From NCBI RefSeq assembly GCF_000330505.1, contig NW_004191814.1, positions 97,695-161,694 of the forward strand: 64,000 nucleotides of DNA, in the 5' to 3' direction. The position numbers and the translations under genes were made by a program. Positions 40,625 to 51,338 of this stretch are shown here, piece by piece; positions within the stretch are counted from its first letter, which is position 1; each line of letters opens with the position of its first letter. The notes beneath the pieces were generated by a model, which ran no database searches, was not told the DNA's origin, and worked only from the letters and a program-made list of their open reading frames with translations. This DNA is from Entamoeba invadens IP1. Its lineage: Eukaryota > Evosea > Mastigamoebida > Endamoebidae.

Positions 40625-41649
40625 TTATTGTGAGAGCATCTTAATGTACTTTTCAGTGCGTTTGAGACCGATAGGATATTCTCCAGTCCATTCCATTGTG
40701 TCTGACAATTCGAGGGCAAATATAGCTTCGAAGGGTGTTATGACAGGAATGTCTCCTTCCATCTTGAGGTCAGTAGTGTCTGCTCCCAACGCGATGACCA
40801 TATCGACTTGTCCCTCATAGTTCAATAGTTTGTTATCTGGCCTTCCCATAAAAACGGTGACAACATTGTGCTCTCTCTGAATGAATTTACGGAGCATTTG
40901 GAAGCACTCTGAGTTGTCTATTCTTCAATTTCAATTGGTAAAATATAGTTTGTTTATAATTCAGTAATAGTACTTTTAACATACAAAAACAAACACCAGT
41001 CTGGGTCTAACAAAAGCAACATGAACGTATTGGCTTGTCTAATTCTATCAAAGAACGAATACCTATTCATGACGTATCTCATCGTCTCATTAATCGTTTC
41101 AATTTTCTCTCCGGTGACAACATGAATTTCGGTGGTGTGAAGAGGGCAGAAGAAGAGTTTGAAATAGGTTGTATCGAAATATTCTGTTGCTTTAAGAATG
41201 ACGACCTCAGTGATTTCGTCTTTCATTGCTTTTTCTCTGACATTAAAAGCTTCTTCAAAGTCCGTTACGAGATACTCAGTGTTAATGTTCTTCATAAAAG
41301 AAAATTTCGAGAGAAGTGACGGTTCGACAATTGTTATAGTTCTTTTTTCTATAACAACTGGTTTGACGGAGGGTACATCGAGGGGGTAAACAAACACGTC
41401 GTCTTGCTTCGCGACAATTCCTCCAACCTGCACCACAAGTGTCTTCGAGCTTTTTTTAAACTGTTTGAATGCGTGAGTGGATGATGATTGGTATGGGGTG
41501 TGTAGGATTGCGGAAGTCTTGATGAGTGGAATTAAAGCTATGTGGATTTGTGAAGACAACTCTCTATAAACGGGTGATGTGCAATTAACAACGCAGTCAC
41601 TGTAGTTTGGAATTAGCGATACAAGACTACTTGGTAATGTCACGGCCAT
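40625..41649 (-). CDS. DPH2: DPH2-like diphthamide biosynthesis protein
   Basis: Exons 41649-40995 and 40917-40625; the 77-base intron 40994-40918 starts GTTTGT and ends TAG. The product is 315 residues, shorter than the roughly 490-530 of animal and yeast DPH2. Family features: a conserved turn MNRYSFFDRIRQANTFMLLL, YNSECFQMLRKFIQREHNV across the splice, VFMGRPDNKLLNYEGQVDMVIALG, PVITPFEAIFALE. Cys residues near the N-terminus and in FFCPLHTT could bind the iron-sulfur cluster. DPH1-DPH2 makes the first step of diphthamide on elongation factor 2. DPH1 is the alternative, but the spacing fits DPH2 better. Confidence 0.78.
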
Positions 41650-41956
41650 TGAATTAAAATGATCAAATGATTGATAACTTTTTCAAAAAAATGGCTGTCC
41701 AGAACACTTTTTGAAAACAAAGTTGAAACTATATAATATAATTAATTTAATTTAATAATTTAATAATTTAATGATAACAAGAATAATAGAAATATATTAG
41801 GTTAATTATAATTTGATTTTAATAAAAATACAAATAAATTACATCAATAGTATTATTATTATTATTATTATTAAAATAATTTGGCGAATCGAATTCTCAT
41901 TTTTTTAATACAAACAACAATAAAAATTTAAAGCAACAAGTCAGTCATAATTCACA
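41650..41956. other. Intergenic, AT-rich with microsatellite
   Basis: Only simple sequence is seen, including about seven ATT/TAT units at 41851-41872. Confidence 0.6.
41851..41872. repeat. (TAT)n microsatellite
   Basis: About seven tandem TAT units in AT-rich spacer. Confidence 0.9.
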
Positions 41957-42568
41957 TCACAATGCAAGTAAGATGAAGAGAGCAAAAAGAGTAACAAAGA
42001 TAAATGGCACTGCGTCTTTTGACTCTTTTTCGTTTGAAGAGTCGTCTGAGACGTCAACGACATCTTTGTTTGTGGTTGGAACTCCCTCAGCCTGGAGGTC
42101 AATGGTTGTGATTTTAAAGTCTATTGGGAGGTCAGTCACCTCGATGCGCTGAATAGAGAAGGTCTGGAGTGTCCCCTTTTCGTCTGCAATTGTCAGTGGG
42201 ACATAGACACGTGTTGCGACACCTGATTTTACTATGTAGTCATATGGTTTGAGTTCGGTCTCTGTCTGTTGGTTGTACTCCTCGGAGAAGAGTCTGCTTC
42301 TGAATCTCATAGTTTTGACTCTGTCCGAGACGTAGTACACCTCAAACGAAAAGAAATTTTGTCCCGCTGTTTGCATTGGTGACGATCTCTGAACTCTGAT
42401 AGTGTCCCAAGTCCTCAATGTCGCAGCAAGATAGTTTGTGGTTGAATTCTTTTGTAACTCAATATCAGTCCCAGCCGTGTTGAGCAGCGCCCACGAGTCG
42501 AGAAACTCTTTTCCATCAAACATGGTATATGAGTGTACCCCAATCACTAACACAAGTAAGCTGATCAT
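41957..42568 (-). CDS. Secreted, probably GPI-anchored surface protein
   Basis: 203 residues. Signal peptide MISLLVLVIGVHS; ectodomain with FDGKEFLDSWALLNT, NFFSFEVYYVSDRVKTMRF, VATRVYVPLTIADEKG and FKITTIDLQAEG; an acidic linker (SDDSSNEKESKDA) and a terminal hydrophobic segment (VPFIFVTLFALFILLAL). The order of strands is like the protein at 21363-21929 and fits a jelly-roll, carbohydrate-binding-type domain; no sugar-binding residue can be named. Both genes have GGAGTGC about 40-50 bases before the ATG. Confidence 0.72.
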   Translation of the reverse strand: MISLLVLVIGVHSYTMFDGKEFLDSWALLNTAGTDIELQKNSTTNYLAATLRTWDTIRVQRSSPMQTAGQNFFSFEVYYVSDRVKTMRFRSRLFSEEYNQQTETELKPYDYIVKSGVATRVYVPLTIADEKGTLQTFSIQRIEVTDLPIDFKITTIDLQAEGVPTTNKDVVDVSDDSSNEKESKDAVPFIFVTLFALFILLAL

Positions 42569-43157
42569 ATGGTTGTGAAGCTGATACTAAAGCACTCCCT
42601 TTTATTGTTAAATTTGACTTTCCTTTTCTCTTTGCTTTAAGAAAGTGAATTAAAAAAATCGTAAAAGGAAACAATCAGGTGGTATAAGACTTAGTAATTC
42701 AAGTAATTTGATTTCGATCAAAATAAAATAAAAACAAACCATTTTCTTTAATTGTCACAAAAGTAATTGATAATATTTCTAATACTTTAATTAATAAAAC
42801 AATTAAAATAGATGGTGTTAAGCTTTTTTGTGTTAAAAACAATTCTTACATAAATATGGTGCTTTCCTTGAAAAAAAGTAATGCCAAATAGTTAGACAAA
42901 ATTTCAGTTTGATTACCTCGAAGCCCAGATAATAATTTTGTGGTGAAGAAGGAAACAGGTGTATTAGTAACACAATTAACAGATAATAAAACAACTAAAT
43001 ACATAACAATACGAAATATATTCGTGGTGTGCTGGTGAATCCCAAAATTGATTTGTTGATCTTTTTTTACTTTAAAAATAATAAATATATGTGAGTTGTT
43101 TAGTATCAATGACGATTTAAGAGACGTATTTAGCCACTAGAACTGTAAAGTCTTTCA
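42569..43157. other. Intergenic region
   Basis: No convincing gene. A minus-strand frame at 42846-43109 contains a signal-peptide-like MYLVVLLSVNC but stops soon after; it may be a relic of a surface-protein gene. Confidence 0.4.
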
Positions 43158-44378
43158 ATGACACAAGAAGAAGTAAAAGAGGTAAAACCCACAAAAGAAG
43201 TCAAAGAAGTTAAAGAAGCAAAGGAGAGTGACATGTTGAGTGACAAGTTTCTAAGTTTTAAAATTACTTTTAGCTCTGCGTACGTTCCAGACAAAGAGTA
43301 TGAGGACGCAAAGCAAAAGTTACGCCAAATGCAGAACGAATTCACTTCGATGCTAAAGGACTTTGAAAAATTGCCCACAACGGCGGCTGCCCTTGCAGAT
43401 GGTAATTTGAGTCTTGTCAAATCGATGCAGAAGTGCATTTGGATGTCAGGTAATGAAGGCACGGCAACCACCCAATTAATGAATGCCACACAAGCTTTTC
43501 AAGACATGAAAATTCAGACAAAGAAGTTCGAGAATAAATTACACGACCAGCTTCTAGTACCTCTCAAAACGTATTATGAGCAATTTGTAATGTTGTCCAA
43601 CCGTGTTAAAGTCTGTGACGCCCGTCGAAGTTATTTCAATTACTTCACAAAGCGTGTTGAAAAGATTGAGGCCAAAAAGCCAGAAAAGCAAAAAGGTCTC
43701 GATGTAGAGAAGGGTCACCTCCTCTTTTGGCGGCAAGAGTACTTCTATCTCCGTGATGAGTTAATTGCAGACATAACCAAGTTATTGAGTGACTCTGAAA
43801 ATGTGATGGTGCCGATTATTAGAGTCTGCATAAACCACATTATGAACTTATTTGGTTCCTTCAAAGAGTGTTGTTTCAAGCTTGGGGAATTTGCTAATGA
43901 AATTCCGTCTACTGCCGCTTGTGTGAACTACGTTGTGCAAGCGTACTCCGACTCATTCGAAAAGGAACAGAACGTCCAAAAACGACGAGAGGCTGAAATG
44001 CCATCACAACCTCCACAGAAAATTGAAGAACATCTTCCCCCAACACAGCCTGAAAAAGAAGACATTTCAAACGACGAAGATCAGAAAAAAGAAGATGACG
44101 AAGTCCCTGTTGTAGATAAGGAAGTTGAACCAGAGGAAAAGGGTGCATCAACCAAAGAAGTTGAAGTTGATCACAAAAAAGAACCAAAAGAAGTATCAAA
44201 AGCAGTAAAAAGTGTTCAAGTGATCAAAGATTATGACGCACAAAATGAAGCAGAACTTACACTTCGTGTGGGTGACACGTTTGATGTCACAGACTGGTCA
44301 GACGACGAATTTTGGGTTGGGACACTTGGCGGGAAAACAGGTAAATTCCCACAGAATTGCATCATGGCGTTCAATTAA
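43158..44378 (+). CDS. BAR-domain and SH3-domain protein
   Basis: 406 residues. A short Lys/Glu-rich head (KEVKPTKEVKEVKEAKE) is followed by an amphiphysin-type BAR domain at about 30-280 (YEDAKQKLRQMQNEFTSML, LVPLKTYYEQFVMLSNRVK, RRSYFNYFTKRVEKIEAKK, LPIIRVCINHIMNLF-like helices). A charged linker of about 65 residues precedes a C-terminal SH3 domain (VIKDYDAQNEAELTLRVGD, DEFWVGTLGGKTGKFPQNCI). It should bend membranes and recruit proline-rich partners in endocytosis or phagocytosis. The SH3 keeps the ALYDY-like start, the W and the P...N...V-type end. Starts at the first ATG; no intron. Confidence 0.9.
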   Translation: MTQEEVKEVKPTKEVKEVKEAKESDMLSDKFLSFKITFSSAYVPDKEYEDAKQKLRQMQNEFTSMLKDFEKLPTTAAALADGNLSLVKSMQKCIWMSGNEGTATTQLMNATQAFQDMKIQTKKFENKLHDQLLVPLKTYYEQFVMLSNRVKVCDARRSYFNYFTKRVEKIEAKKPEKQKGLDVEKGHLLFWRQEYFYLRDELIADITKLLSDSENVMVPIIRVCINHIMNLFGSFKECCFKLGEFANEIPSTAACVNYVVQAYSDSFEKEQNVQKRREAEMPSQPPQKIEEHLPPTQPEKEDISNDEDQKKEDDEVPVVDKEVEPEEKGASTKEVEVDHKKEPKEVSKAVKSVQVIKDYDAQNEAELTLRVGDTFDVTDWSDDEFWVGTLGGKTGKFPQNCIMAFN

Positions 44379-44402
44379 TTCATTTGCATCAAATCAATTT
44401 AT

Positions 44403-45242
44403 TTATTGTTTCTTCTTGAGAATGGTCTTCACCCATTCCACAATTCGTCGAGCTATTATTTCTTCATTCTTTGTGAATACAAAGTAGTGAGTACCCCCTT
44501 TCACAGACATAAACGAGCTAGATATGTTGAGTAGACACTTTGATTTCTGAACAGTGGCTTCTGGTGATGATATAGAGTCGCTTTCACTTTGTATTAGTAA
44601 TAGAGGTAATTTGTCACTCCAATTCCAATTGAGTTCTTCTCTGCCCCACTTCACTATGTTATAATAGTTCTTTAAATCAAGTGTATTGCTTATAACTTTG
44701 TCACAAGTCGAACATTTTTCGGTCTCTTCGAATGTCACTTTCAGCTTTGTGAAAGAGTAAGTTCTAATAAAAAAGAATAGTACTGTTAATAGTACAAATA
44801 CTATAATTTCATAGTGTATATTAAATTTAAAAATTGGGTTGATCGAGACTACTCCATCGACGATATTAATAAAATGGTCATATCGACAAAGATCGCATGA
44901 CACTAATCCACTAAGACCATGTCCGACAACAAATAGAGGAAGTTGTTCCTCTGTTAACATGTCGGTCTTTTTAATAATTTTGATATAAGCATGGACTACA
45001 TCTAATATCTCTGTTTTGCACACCACCCCACGAACACCCCCAGACTTACCACACCCCGGTAAATCTAAAAAATAAACGTTCATGCCCTGTTGTGAAAAGT
45101 ACTTCCCAACCGAGTCGTACACAGCGCCAGAACTTCCGAAATCATGCAACACCAATAGATTGCAAACACTATTTTCAACGAAATAAGCTTGGGAATAGAT
45201 GTCCATCCCATTTATCTTGTGAGTTGTCTCTACACATTCCAT
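44403..45242 (-). CDS. Alpha/beta hydrolase, serine nucleophile apparently lost
   Basis: 279 residues, monoacylglycerol-lipase-like. LLVLHDFGSSG forms the oxyanion loop and YFLDLPGCGKSGG follows. The nucleophile elbow reads VVGHGLSGLVS where the family has GHSMGG, so the serine position is Gly. The acid (SESDSISSPEA) and histidine (GGTHYFVF) are present. A hydrophobic stretch, IIVFVLLTVLFFFIRTYSF, sits in the lid region and could span or dip into the membrane. If the Ser is truly absent the protein may be a binding protein rather than an enzyme; the Ser two residues later might substitute, but the geometry argues against it. It converges with the BAR-SH3 gene, with about 25 bases between stops. 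Confidence 0.82.
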   Translation of the reverse strand: MECVETTHKINGMDIYSQAYFVENSVCNLLVLHDFGSSGAVYDSVGKYFSQQGMNVYFLDLPGCGKSGGVRGVVCKTEILDVVHAYIKIIKKTDMLTEEQLPLFVVGHGLSGLVSCDLCRYDHFINIVDGVVSINPIFKFNIHYEIIVFVLLTVLFFFIRTYSFTKLKVTFEETEKCSTCDKVISNTLDLKNYYNIVKWGREELNWNWSDKLPLLLIQSESDSISSPEATVQKSKCLLNISSSFMSVKGGTHYFVFTKNEEIIARRIVEWVKTILKKKQ

Positions 45243-45315
45243 TTATAATTTTGGAGTTTACTAAAGAGGCAAAGCGATTTGACAAAACAGAACTGAATTA
45301 CACACACAACCAGGC

Positions 45316-46326
45316 TTACTCTTTCTGTGCCTTCTTCCATTCTACGTAGTCGTCGAACATGATTGGCCACGTGGTATCCATCTGGTAATTTGAAAGATCC
45401 TCTTTAATGTTGTTAAAGAAGTCATACAACATCAGCCACTCGTCTTTTCTCAACATCTGTGACTTCGGTTGGTTTAAAAACTTCATAAAGTTAGTGATTT
45501 GCTTTGGTTTGTCTGGGTAGAACAGAGCCAATAACTCTGAAGTTGTCTCCTTATCTAGACATTAATTATATATAGTTTATTTATAGTACTTTTCTTTTCA
45601 CTACTATGACGGAGGAGTTTAAAGGAAACTTATGAACAAACCGAGTTGCTTTGATTTCTCCAAGTTGTAAGTGAAAGCAAAGGAAAGGAACTTCTTCAGT
45701 TCGATGGGTTTACTTCTCAAGTCTTGTGGGAGTTTTTTTGGTATCACTTCTTTGAGTTGTTGTAAGCTTTGGACGTGGAGGTCACTCATCCCGTTGATAT
45801 ACTTTTGCAGTGTTATCACACCCATCTCGACACTCCCTAATTTCCACATGACCCACAGTGCTTGTAACCCTCCGATATTTTCTTCGTCAATTCCAATTTC
45901 TGCAAAGAAGCTTGTAATAGTACCCACTGAGATATGGTCTTTACCCTCCTCAAGAAATTTATTGAAGTCTGCTTCGACCGTGTTTTGCGTGTGTGTTTCC
46001 TTTGGAGGATCGACTTTTTTTTCTTTTTCTTTCTCTTTTTGAGTTGTTGGTGGCGGTTTTTGTTGGATTTGAGGCGGTGTCGCATCGACACGTTTTGGAG
46101 GGTCTGCTTTGACAACAGGTGGAGGGGTCTGTGGTGTTTTAGTTTCGGGCGTCCACTTGCGAGGATCTTGTCCTTGGTTTTCCGGTTCTTTAAATTGAGG
46201 AACAAGTGGTCCTTGCTTTTTCGGCTCGGGTTCAGGGGACTTGGCCTGTGGTATCTTTGGTTTGTTATGTTTCGAGCTGTGATTGCCCATACGTGTCTGC
46301 TTTTTCTGATCATTCTTCTTTATCAT
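45316..46326 (-). CDS. DCN1-like neddylation co-E3 with N-myristoylation signal
   Basis: Exons 46326-45642 and 45554-45316; the 87-base intron starts GTTTGT and ends CTAG. The product is 307 residues from the first ATG, or 295 from the ATG at 46290, which gives MGNHSSKH, a classic N-myristoylation start; I prefer the second. A proline/lysine-rich linker (residues 20-120) leads to the DCUN1 domain: FFAEIGIDEENIGGLQALWVMWKLGSVEMGVITLQKYINGM, ELKKFLSFAFTYNLEKSKQL. Exon 2 gives LRKDEWLMLYDFFNNI and LSNYQMDTTWPIMFDDYVEW, the cullin-binding end. DCN1 helps attach NEDD8 to cullins. Myristoylation, as in animal DCUN1D3, would place it at membranes. Confidence 0.88.
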
Positions 46327-46950
46327 AGTTTCCCGTTTTGTCGTTCATAAAACATCCGTCCCATCCCGAATGATGGGCACTTTCTATTGATTTAATAAAC
46401 TATAAATATAGAATTTGCCTTGTTTTCTATTTATAAATGACATTACATGATTGGACGAATTATTGGGTGAAGATTGGATAGTAATTCATTTTCCCGTTTT
46501 ATTGTGCATTTACTATGTAAAATTATAGAGTTTTGTTTAATAAATAATGATGGATTCTTTTTAAAAATATAATTATTAAGTATTTTACTAAAATAAATAG
46601 AACTTATTTTTGGTGAACATTACAATGAGTCATGAAGGGAATTGAGAACTGTTATTGTTCCCGTTTTCGTTTGAATTTTTCAGCTAGTGTATTGCAAATC
46701 TTCAATAAAGAATCTTTAGTTTTTTAAACTATACTTTTTTGTTTATCTGTTGTAATAACAAATTGATAATTAAAATACCAAAAAATTCCATAAAAACATT
46801 AGTTTAAACATTTATTATAATAATATTATAATAATACATAATTAACTATTACTAATAATAAAAAAACAATTAGTAAAAACATTTATTAATAACTAAAAAT
46901 GTTATTATTTTGTTATTTTATAATTTCAAGATTACCTCAAAAAGTAAAGC
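46327..46950. other. Intergenic, AT-rich
   Basis: No gene or repeat recognised; it separates the divergent DCN1-like and RICTOR genes. Confidence 0.5.
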
Positions 46951-49900
46951 ATGGAGCCTCGCTCGCCGCGATTTAATGTCGAGGATTTGTACGACACGAC
47001 CATGGATCCTCAAAAACTTTTGGACGCATTTAACCACCTCACACCACTTTCAAACATCAATCCGACTCTACCAACGCACGAACAATGGGCTGCGCTCATT
47101 TCCCACCTTTCAAAACCGTCTCCCGTCATTCGTTCTGCGACTATCAGATATATCGACTCCCTTGTAAACTCGCTTGGACAAGTTCCCGAGATTTTGTTTG
47201 GTGATTTGGGTTCGTTGTTGGTGGCGAAGGCAATCATTGACTTTTCACAAATCAAAGAGAAGGAAGCGGAGAAGGTACGGAAGTATCGGACGATGTACAC
47301 AACAATGAATAAATACGCTGTGACATTAGTGTCAGACATACTCATTTTGATTAAAAAGATACCTCCCGTCTGGGCGCGCGCTGTTGTCGAGGCCGCGGAA
47401 GCTGCGGACAGTCGCGACACAGTATACTGTGATGTGTTTAATCGACTCATTGTACAAATAGCGGTGTCATGTCCCAAGGCATTTGGTCCATTGGGTACTG
47501 ATGCTTTAAAAGTTGTGTTTTCAAAGCAGACGCAATGGGTCACCTCCATCATGATGGACACATTACTCTTCACTTTGAACTCCCCACTCCATAAGAAGTA
47601 CCTTGGTTCCGACCAAGTGCTTGCATCTCTTATATCCCCCATGTCAAGTCCAGAACATTGGATATTCCCTTTAAGATTAGTTGGGAGAACAAACCCTGAT
47701 CGGCAACTGAAGGAGTTGCAATATTCCACTGCAGTGAAGTGCTTTTTCGAAACGATTAAAACGTGGCCGGGACTCCTTTCTCTCACTTCAATGAATGGAA
47801 TTGAATGCCTGGTCGTCGCGTTACACTCACCAGTGCCAAAACAGATTGATATGCTGATTAATAACTTGTACTCCCTCTTCCAAATCAAACAACCCCTTTT
47901 CTCATCGCGATTTGAATACCCGGACTCGGGACAAGACCTGTTGAGCAACCAACCAATTATGCTAGCGTTTTATACCCATCTGCTTCATGTCTTGATCGAG
48001 TCAAATTTCTTCGACGCGTTGTGCGACGTCTGCGTCATGAGACAAATGCACGACGATTTTTCAAGAGAAGCAGTTCCACTGTTCCCAGATAACAAATTGG
48101 ATAAGCCGATCACACAAAAGTTACATCGCGCTACAATGTCGGAACACACAAGGTCACCAATCACAGAAAAGGATGACGAAGACGACAAGGAAAAGAAGAT
48201 CCCAAGTGAAGACATTAACGCGTTGACTGTTGTGTCCAAGTCTGTGTATTTGCTTGGAGAATTGTTACACCTGGCGGGTGTGTTGTTTCCGACAAAGAAC
48301 GTTTCATTACAAAAATTGTTTGCAACTGCGTGCGATAGCGTTTCGAATTTACAGACGAGTTCCGTTTCGTTGTTAGTCAACTTACACACCCATATCCAAC
48401 ATAAAATCGAATCGAATTTGTTGGAACAAAAGAAGAACGACGGGATGTCGATCAACGACTATTTCTATAGCGACACAACAAACGAAATCAACCAAGCCAT
48501 TAAAGGGTTGAGTGTCATGGATGAGAGTGAAATTAAACGGACAATTCAGTCGTTGAACTCCTCTGCAAACGAGTCGTGGAACTGGATACAAGTGTCGACG
48601 GTGTTAACTTCTGTCTTGCAAAATATGAGATACTTCCCCATCATCGAGAAAACGCCATTTTTGAAGGCTTTGGTCAAATTTTACCAACCAAGTAAGAAGA
48701 AATTCACAGAAACGGATTTCCAAAAGACGGACACTAAAATATCATTATGTGGGCTGATGCTGTTCCATATTTTAATTCAAACGGAAAGTGGTAAAATATT
48801 GCTCAACCCAATTTTGAAAGAGATTGAGTCGGAACTCAACTTTTTCATACAAATGGCAACAAAGAAAAGAGACGACACATTTAACTTTACGGAGTTTGTC
48901 GAGAAGAATCACTTCTTTGACCAAGGGCATTTGATGAAGAAGATGTCGAGAGAGTACTTCGGGTTCATTGGAAGTCTGTCCGACGTTCGAGACACCCTCG
49001 ACGGCATCTTTGTTTCATATCGAACGATTTTGACAAACAAATCACTCAACCAACTCTCAGACCTGATTTCGTCGTCATTCAAAATTTCTATTTCATCGCA
49101 CCGATCGAAGCTATCAATTGTCGAAACAATGTTAGGGTCCGAGAACGTCACTGTCATTAACAGAGCTATTAAAGAGATCGGAAGAACCATTTTACCTCCG
49201 TTCGATGCACAACCCAATTTCCAGTCCTTTTTCCAGACATGGGCGATACCAACCCTTTTGGAAGTTATGCAGAAGCCCGGGCAAAACGTTTCTATCATCA
49301 AACAAATCATTCAAATTTTGTCCACTGCGTTAAACAATGAAAAGACGATGGAGTTGTTCATTCAATACATTTCAAAGAACACCGAAGAAACAAAAAACAA
49401 GACGGATGAGAAAAATCCATTGGAGACGTCCATTAAGACCGTTGGATTGAATTTCAGCGTCCTTTGCGAGAACAATGGCCGTTCACTGCTCTACAAAATT
49501 TTAACAAACAACGAAATCATAAAGAAGTGTATGGAGACGACGGATTACATCGACAAAGAGTACCAATTTTGGATCGAAAAGGAGTGCAAAAATTTTGTGG
49601 AAAACATCGAGACGAAGCCATGTCTTCCACACTTCTTCGAGATATTGGGAACGACAGTAACGGGATGTGCAGTACTTCAGAAGAACAACACCAAAGACGC
49701 GTTATGTGAAATGCTCAACACGGGAGACTCAAACGACAAAGCTGCTGCAAATGTCGCACTTGCCGTTATTGCTGCGTCGCAATTTGGGTTTAATTTGATC
49801 GACAAGGAAATCACAGATAAAATGTTTACTGCTCGATTTGCAGAGCCTTTAACGGAGAGAGTACTCTCGTTGTGGTCGTTGTCTATTCTTTGCAAAAACA

Positions 49901-50465
49901 AAGTGTTTAAAGTACGAATAGAGAAAGAAGGATGGAATGTGACTGACAAAGGTGTTGTTATACCACAAGGTGGGCTCGAAGATCCGTTTTATAAAGTTTG
50001 TTTTTGTCTTTTTCTCTGATGCATGGAAATGCATTTACACATGTGTTGACGCGACAGCAAAATACACCAAAAGTGATGATCGACTATATCCCTTTCAATC
50101 CAGAAAGTATGACACAAGAACAGGCAGACGCAGTGAAGTGTGTAAGGAAGATGCGGCACGCCACTATGTGGCGTAATGCAATCAAAGAATTGAACAAAAA
50201 ACGGGCGGAGAATGTGGAAGTCTTTAAAGACCTTCAGTTTGGCATATCGACGTGCCAACTGATCAATTGTATCAAACTGAATATCCTGCAAAGGTCGACC
50301 GTCTATGAAACGTTTCTCGGTAACATCCCCATTGATAAGATCAAAGAACAGATTGCAAAGGATTCAGACAAAATCATTGAAGTAAATAGGACGGAACCTC
50401 AACTGTCCGTCAAGCGAAGTAAACGTGCAACAATGTCCCAGCAATGTGTTGTTATCAACCCTTAA
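46951..50465 (+). CDS. RICTOR: RICTOR/Pianissimo, TORC2 subunit
   Basis: Exons 46951-49995 and 50058-50465 with a 62-base intron (GTTTGT...ACAG). The product is 1150 residues. The N-terminus follows RICTOR block by block: PSPVIRSATIRYIDSLVNS, LLVAKAIIDFSQIKEKEAEKV, PPVWARAVVEAAEAADS, TLLFTLNSPLHKKYL, QYSTAVKCFFETIKTWPGLL, then a helical middle. Near residue 940 come the late RICTOR repeats (ALAVIAASQFGFNLI, RVLSLWSLSILCKNKVFKVRIEKEGW). RICTOR is the scaffold that makes TOR complex 2, which drives AKT/PKB-type kinases and cell polarity. It is shorter than the human protein (about 1700) and lacks the long phosphorylated C-terminal part, as in other amoebozoans. Confidence 0.88.
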
Positions 50466-50591
50466 TCATCCAGATCCTATTTTTACTCATCGTTTCCTTT
50501 TGTCTTGTCTAATACTATATTTTATTATAAATAAATTAGTACGTGATTTATTTATAGAGCATAGGGATTTATTACTAGTAATATTAATAAA

Positions 50592-51128
50592 TTAGATGAT
50601 CTCAGCCTCATCGTTGAACATCTGAGCCAAGATCAGTCGTGTGATCTTAAAAGTGGCTTCCCCAGACAACGAAGAACATGTCGTTCTTTGATAAGTACTC
50701 AAATATGAACTCCCACTTTTGTTTGGATAAATCGTAAGATCACTATTCCCAAAAGAAAAGTACTTATTCCCTTCTGTGGTTGAGTAATATGTGGCGCGGT
50801 CTTTTTTGGAATAAAAAATTCTGTGCCTCAGTGGTATTGAACTCCCACGGGGTGTTATAAATGAAAACACAAAAGCATCATTATCTGTCGTGTATGTATT
50901 CTCCTCACTAATGGGAACTTGGTAATACCCTCCAAATATACTATTTCTATTGTCAAATACTATCACACACACATTCGACTTGAACCTGATCGTCTCCATA
51001 TATCCACCCTCCAAAAGAGACCCATCAGCGTCAGAGTCTCCTATCACAACACAGTTTTCCTTTTTTGTCCATTTCTTAAGTTGTTGATATTCAAACGCGT
51101 GTTCTCCCTTCGAGTAATAAACGCCCAT
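50592..51128 (-). CDS. TLDc-domain protein
   Basis: 178 residues from the ATG at 51128; the phase is open another 19 codons but with no ATG. TLDc features: N-terminal helix FEYQQLKKWTKKENCVVIGDSDAD, strands VCVIVFDNRNSIFGGYYQ, NDAFVFSFITPRG, KYFSFGNSDLTIYPN, and the closing FKITRLILAQMF. It has the same general layout as the genes at 11862 and 26798. Function unknown; TLDc proteins link to oxidative stress and the V-ATPase. A 5' exon upstream of 51185 is possible. Confidence 0.68.
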   Translation of the reverse strand: MGVYYSKGEHAFEYQQLKKWTKKENCVVIGDSDADGSLLEGGYMETIRFKSNVCVIVFDNRNSIFGGYYQVPISEENTYTTDNDAFVFSFITPRGSSIPLRHRIFYSKKDRATYYSTTEGNKYFSFGNSDLTIYPNKSGSSYLSTYQRTTCSSLSGEATFKITRLILAQMFNDEAEII

Positions 51129-51338
51129 CACTTTGTTTTTGAGTTCATTTGATTTTGTTCTTTGAAAGACGAATTGCTCCACCAATACTTTATAGTTTCA
51201 TATATTATATAAGTTTTGCATATAGTTTCGAGATATTTTGATAATGAATCTATATCTTTAGTATTAATTAAAACAGTAAAATTAATGTGCTTGTACTATA
51301 AAGTATTATACAAAAACTAATGAAAAACAATCAATAAT

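Noticed and set aside
42846..43109. Minus-strand frame with a signal-peptide-like segment
   Set aside because: Too short, no ectodomain and no splice signals joining it to more coding sequence; kept only as a possible relic.
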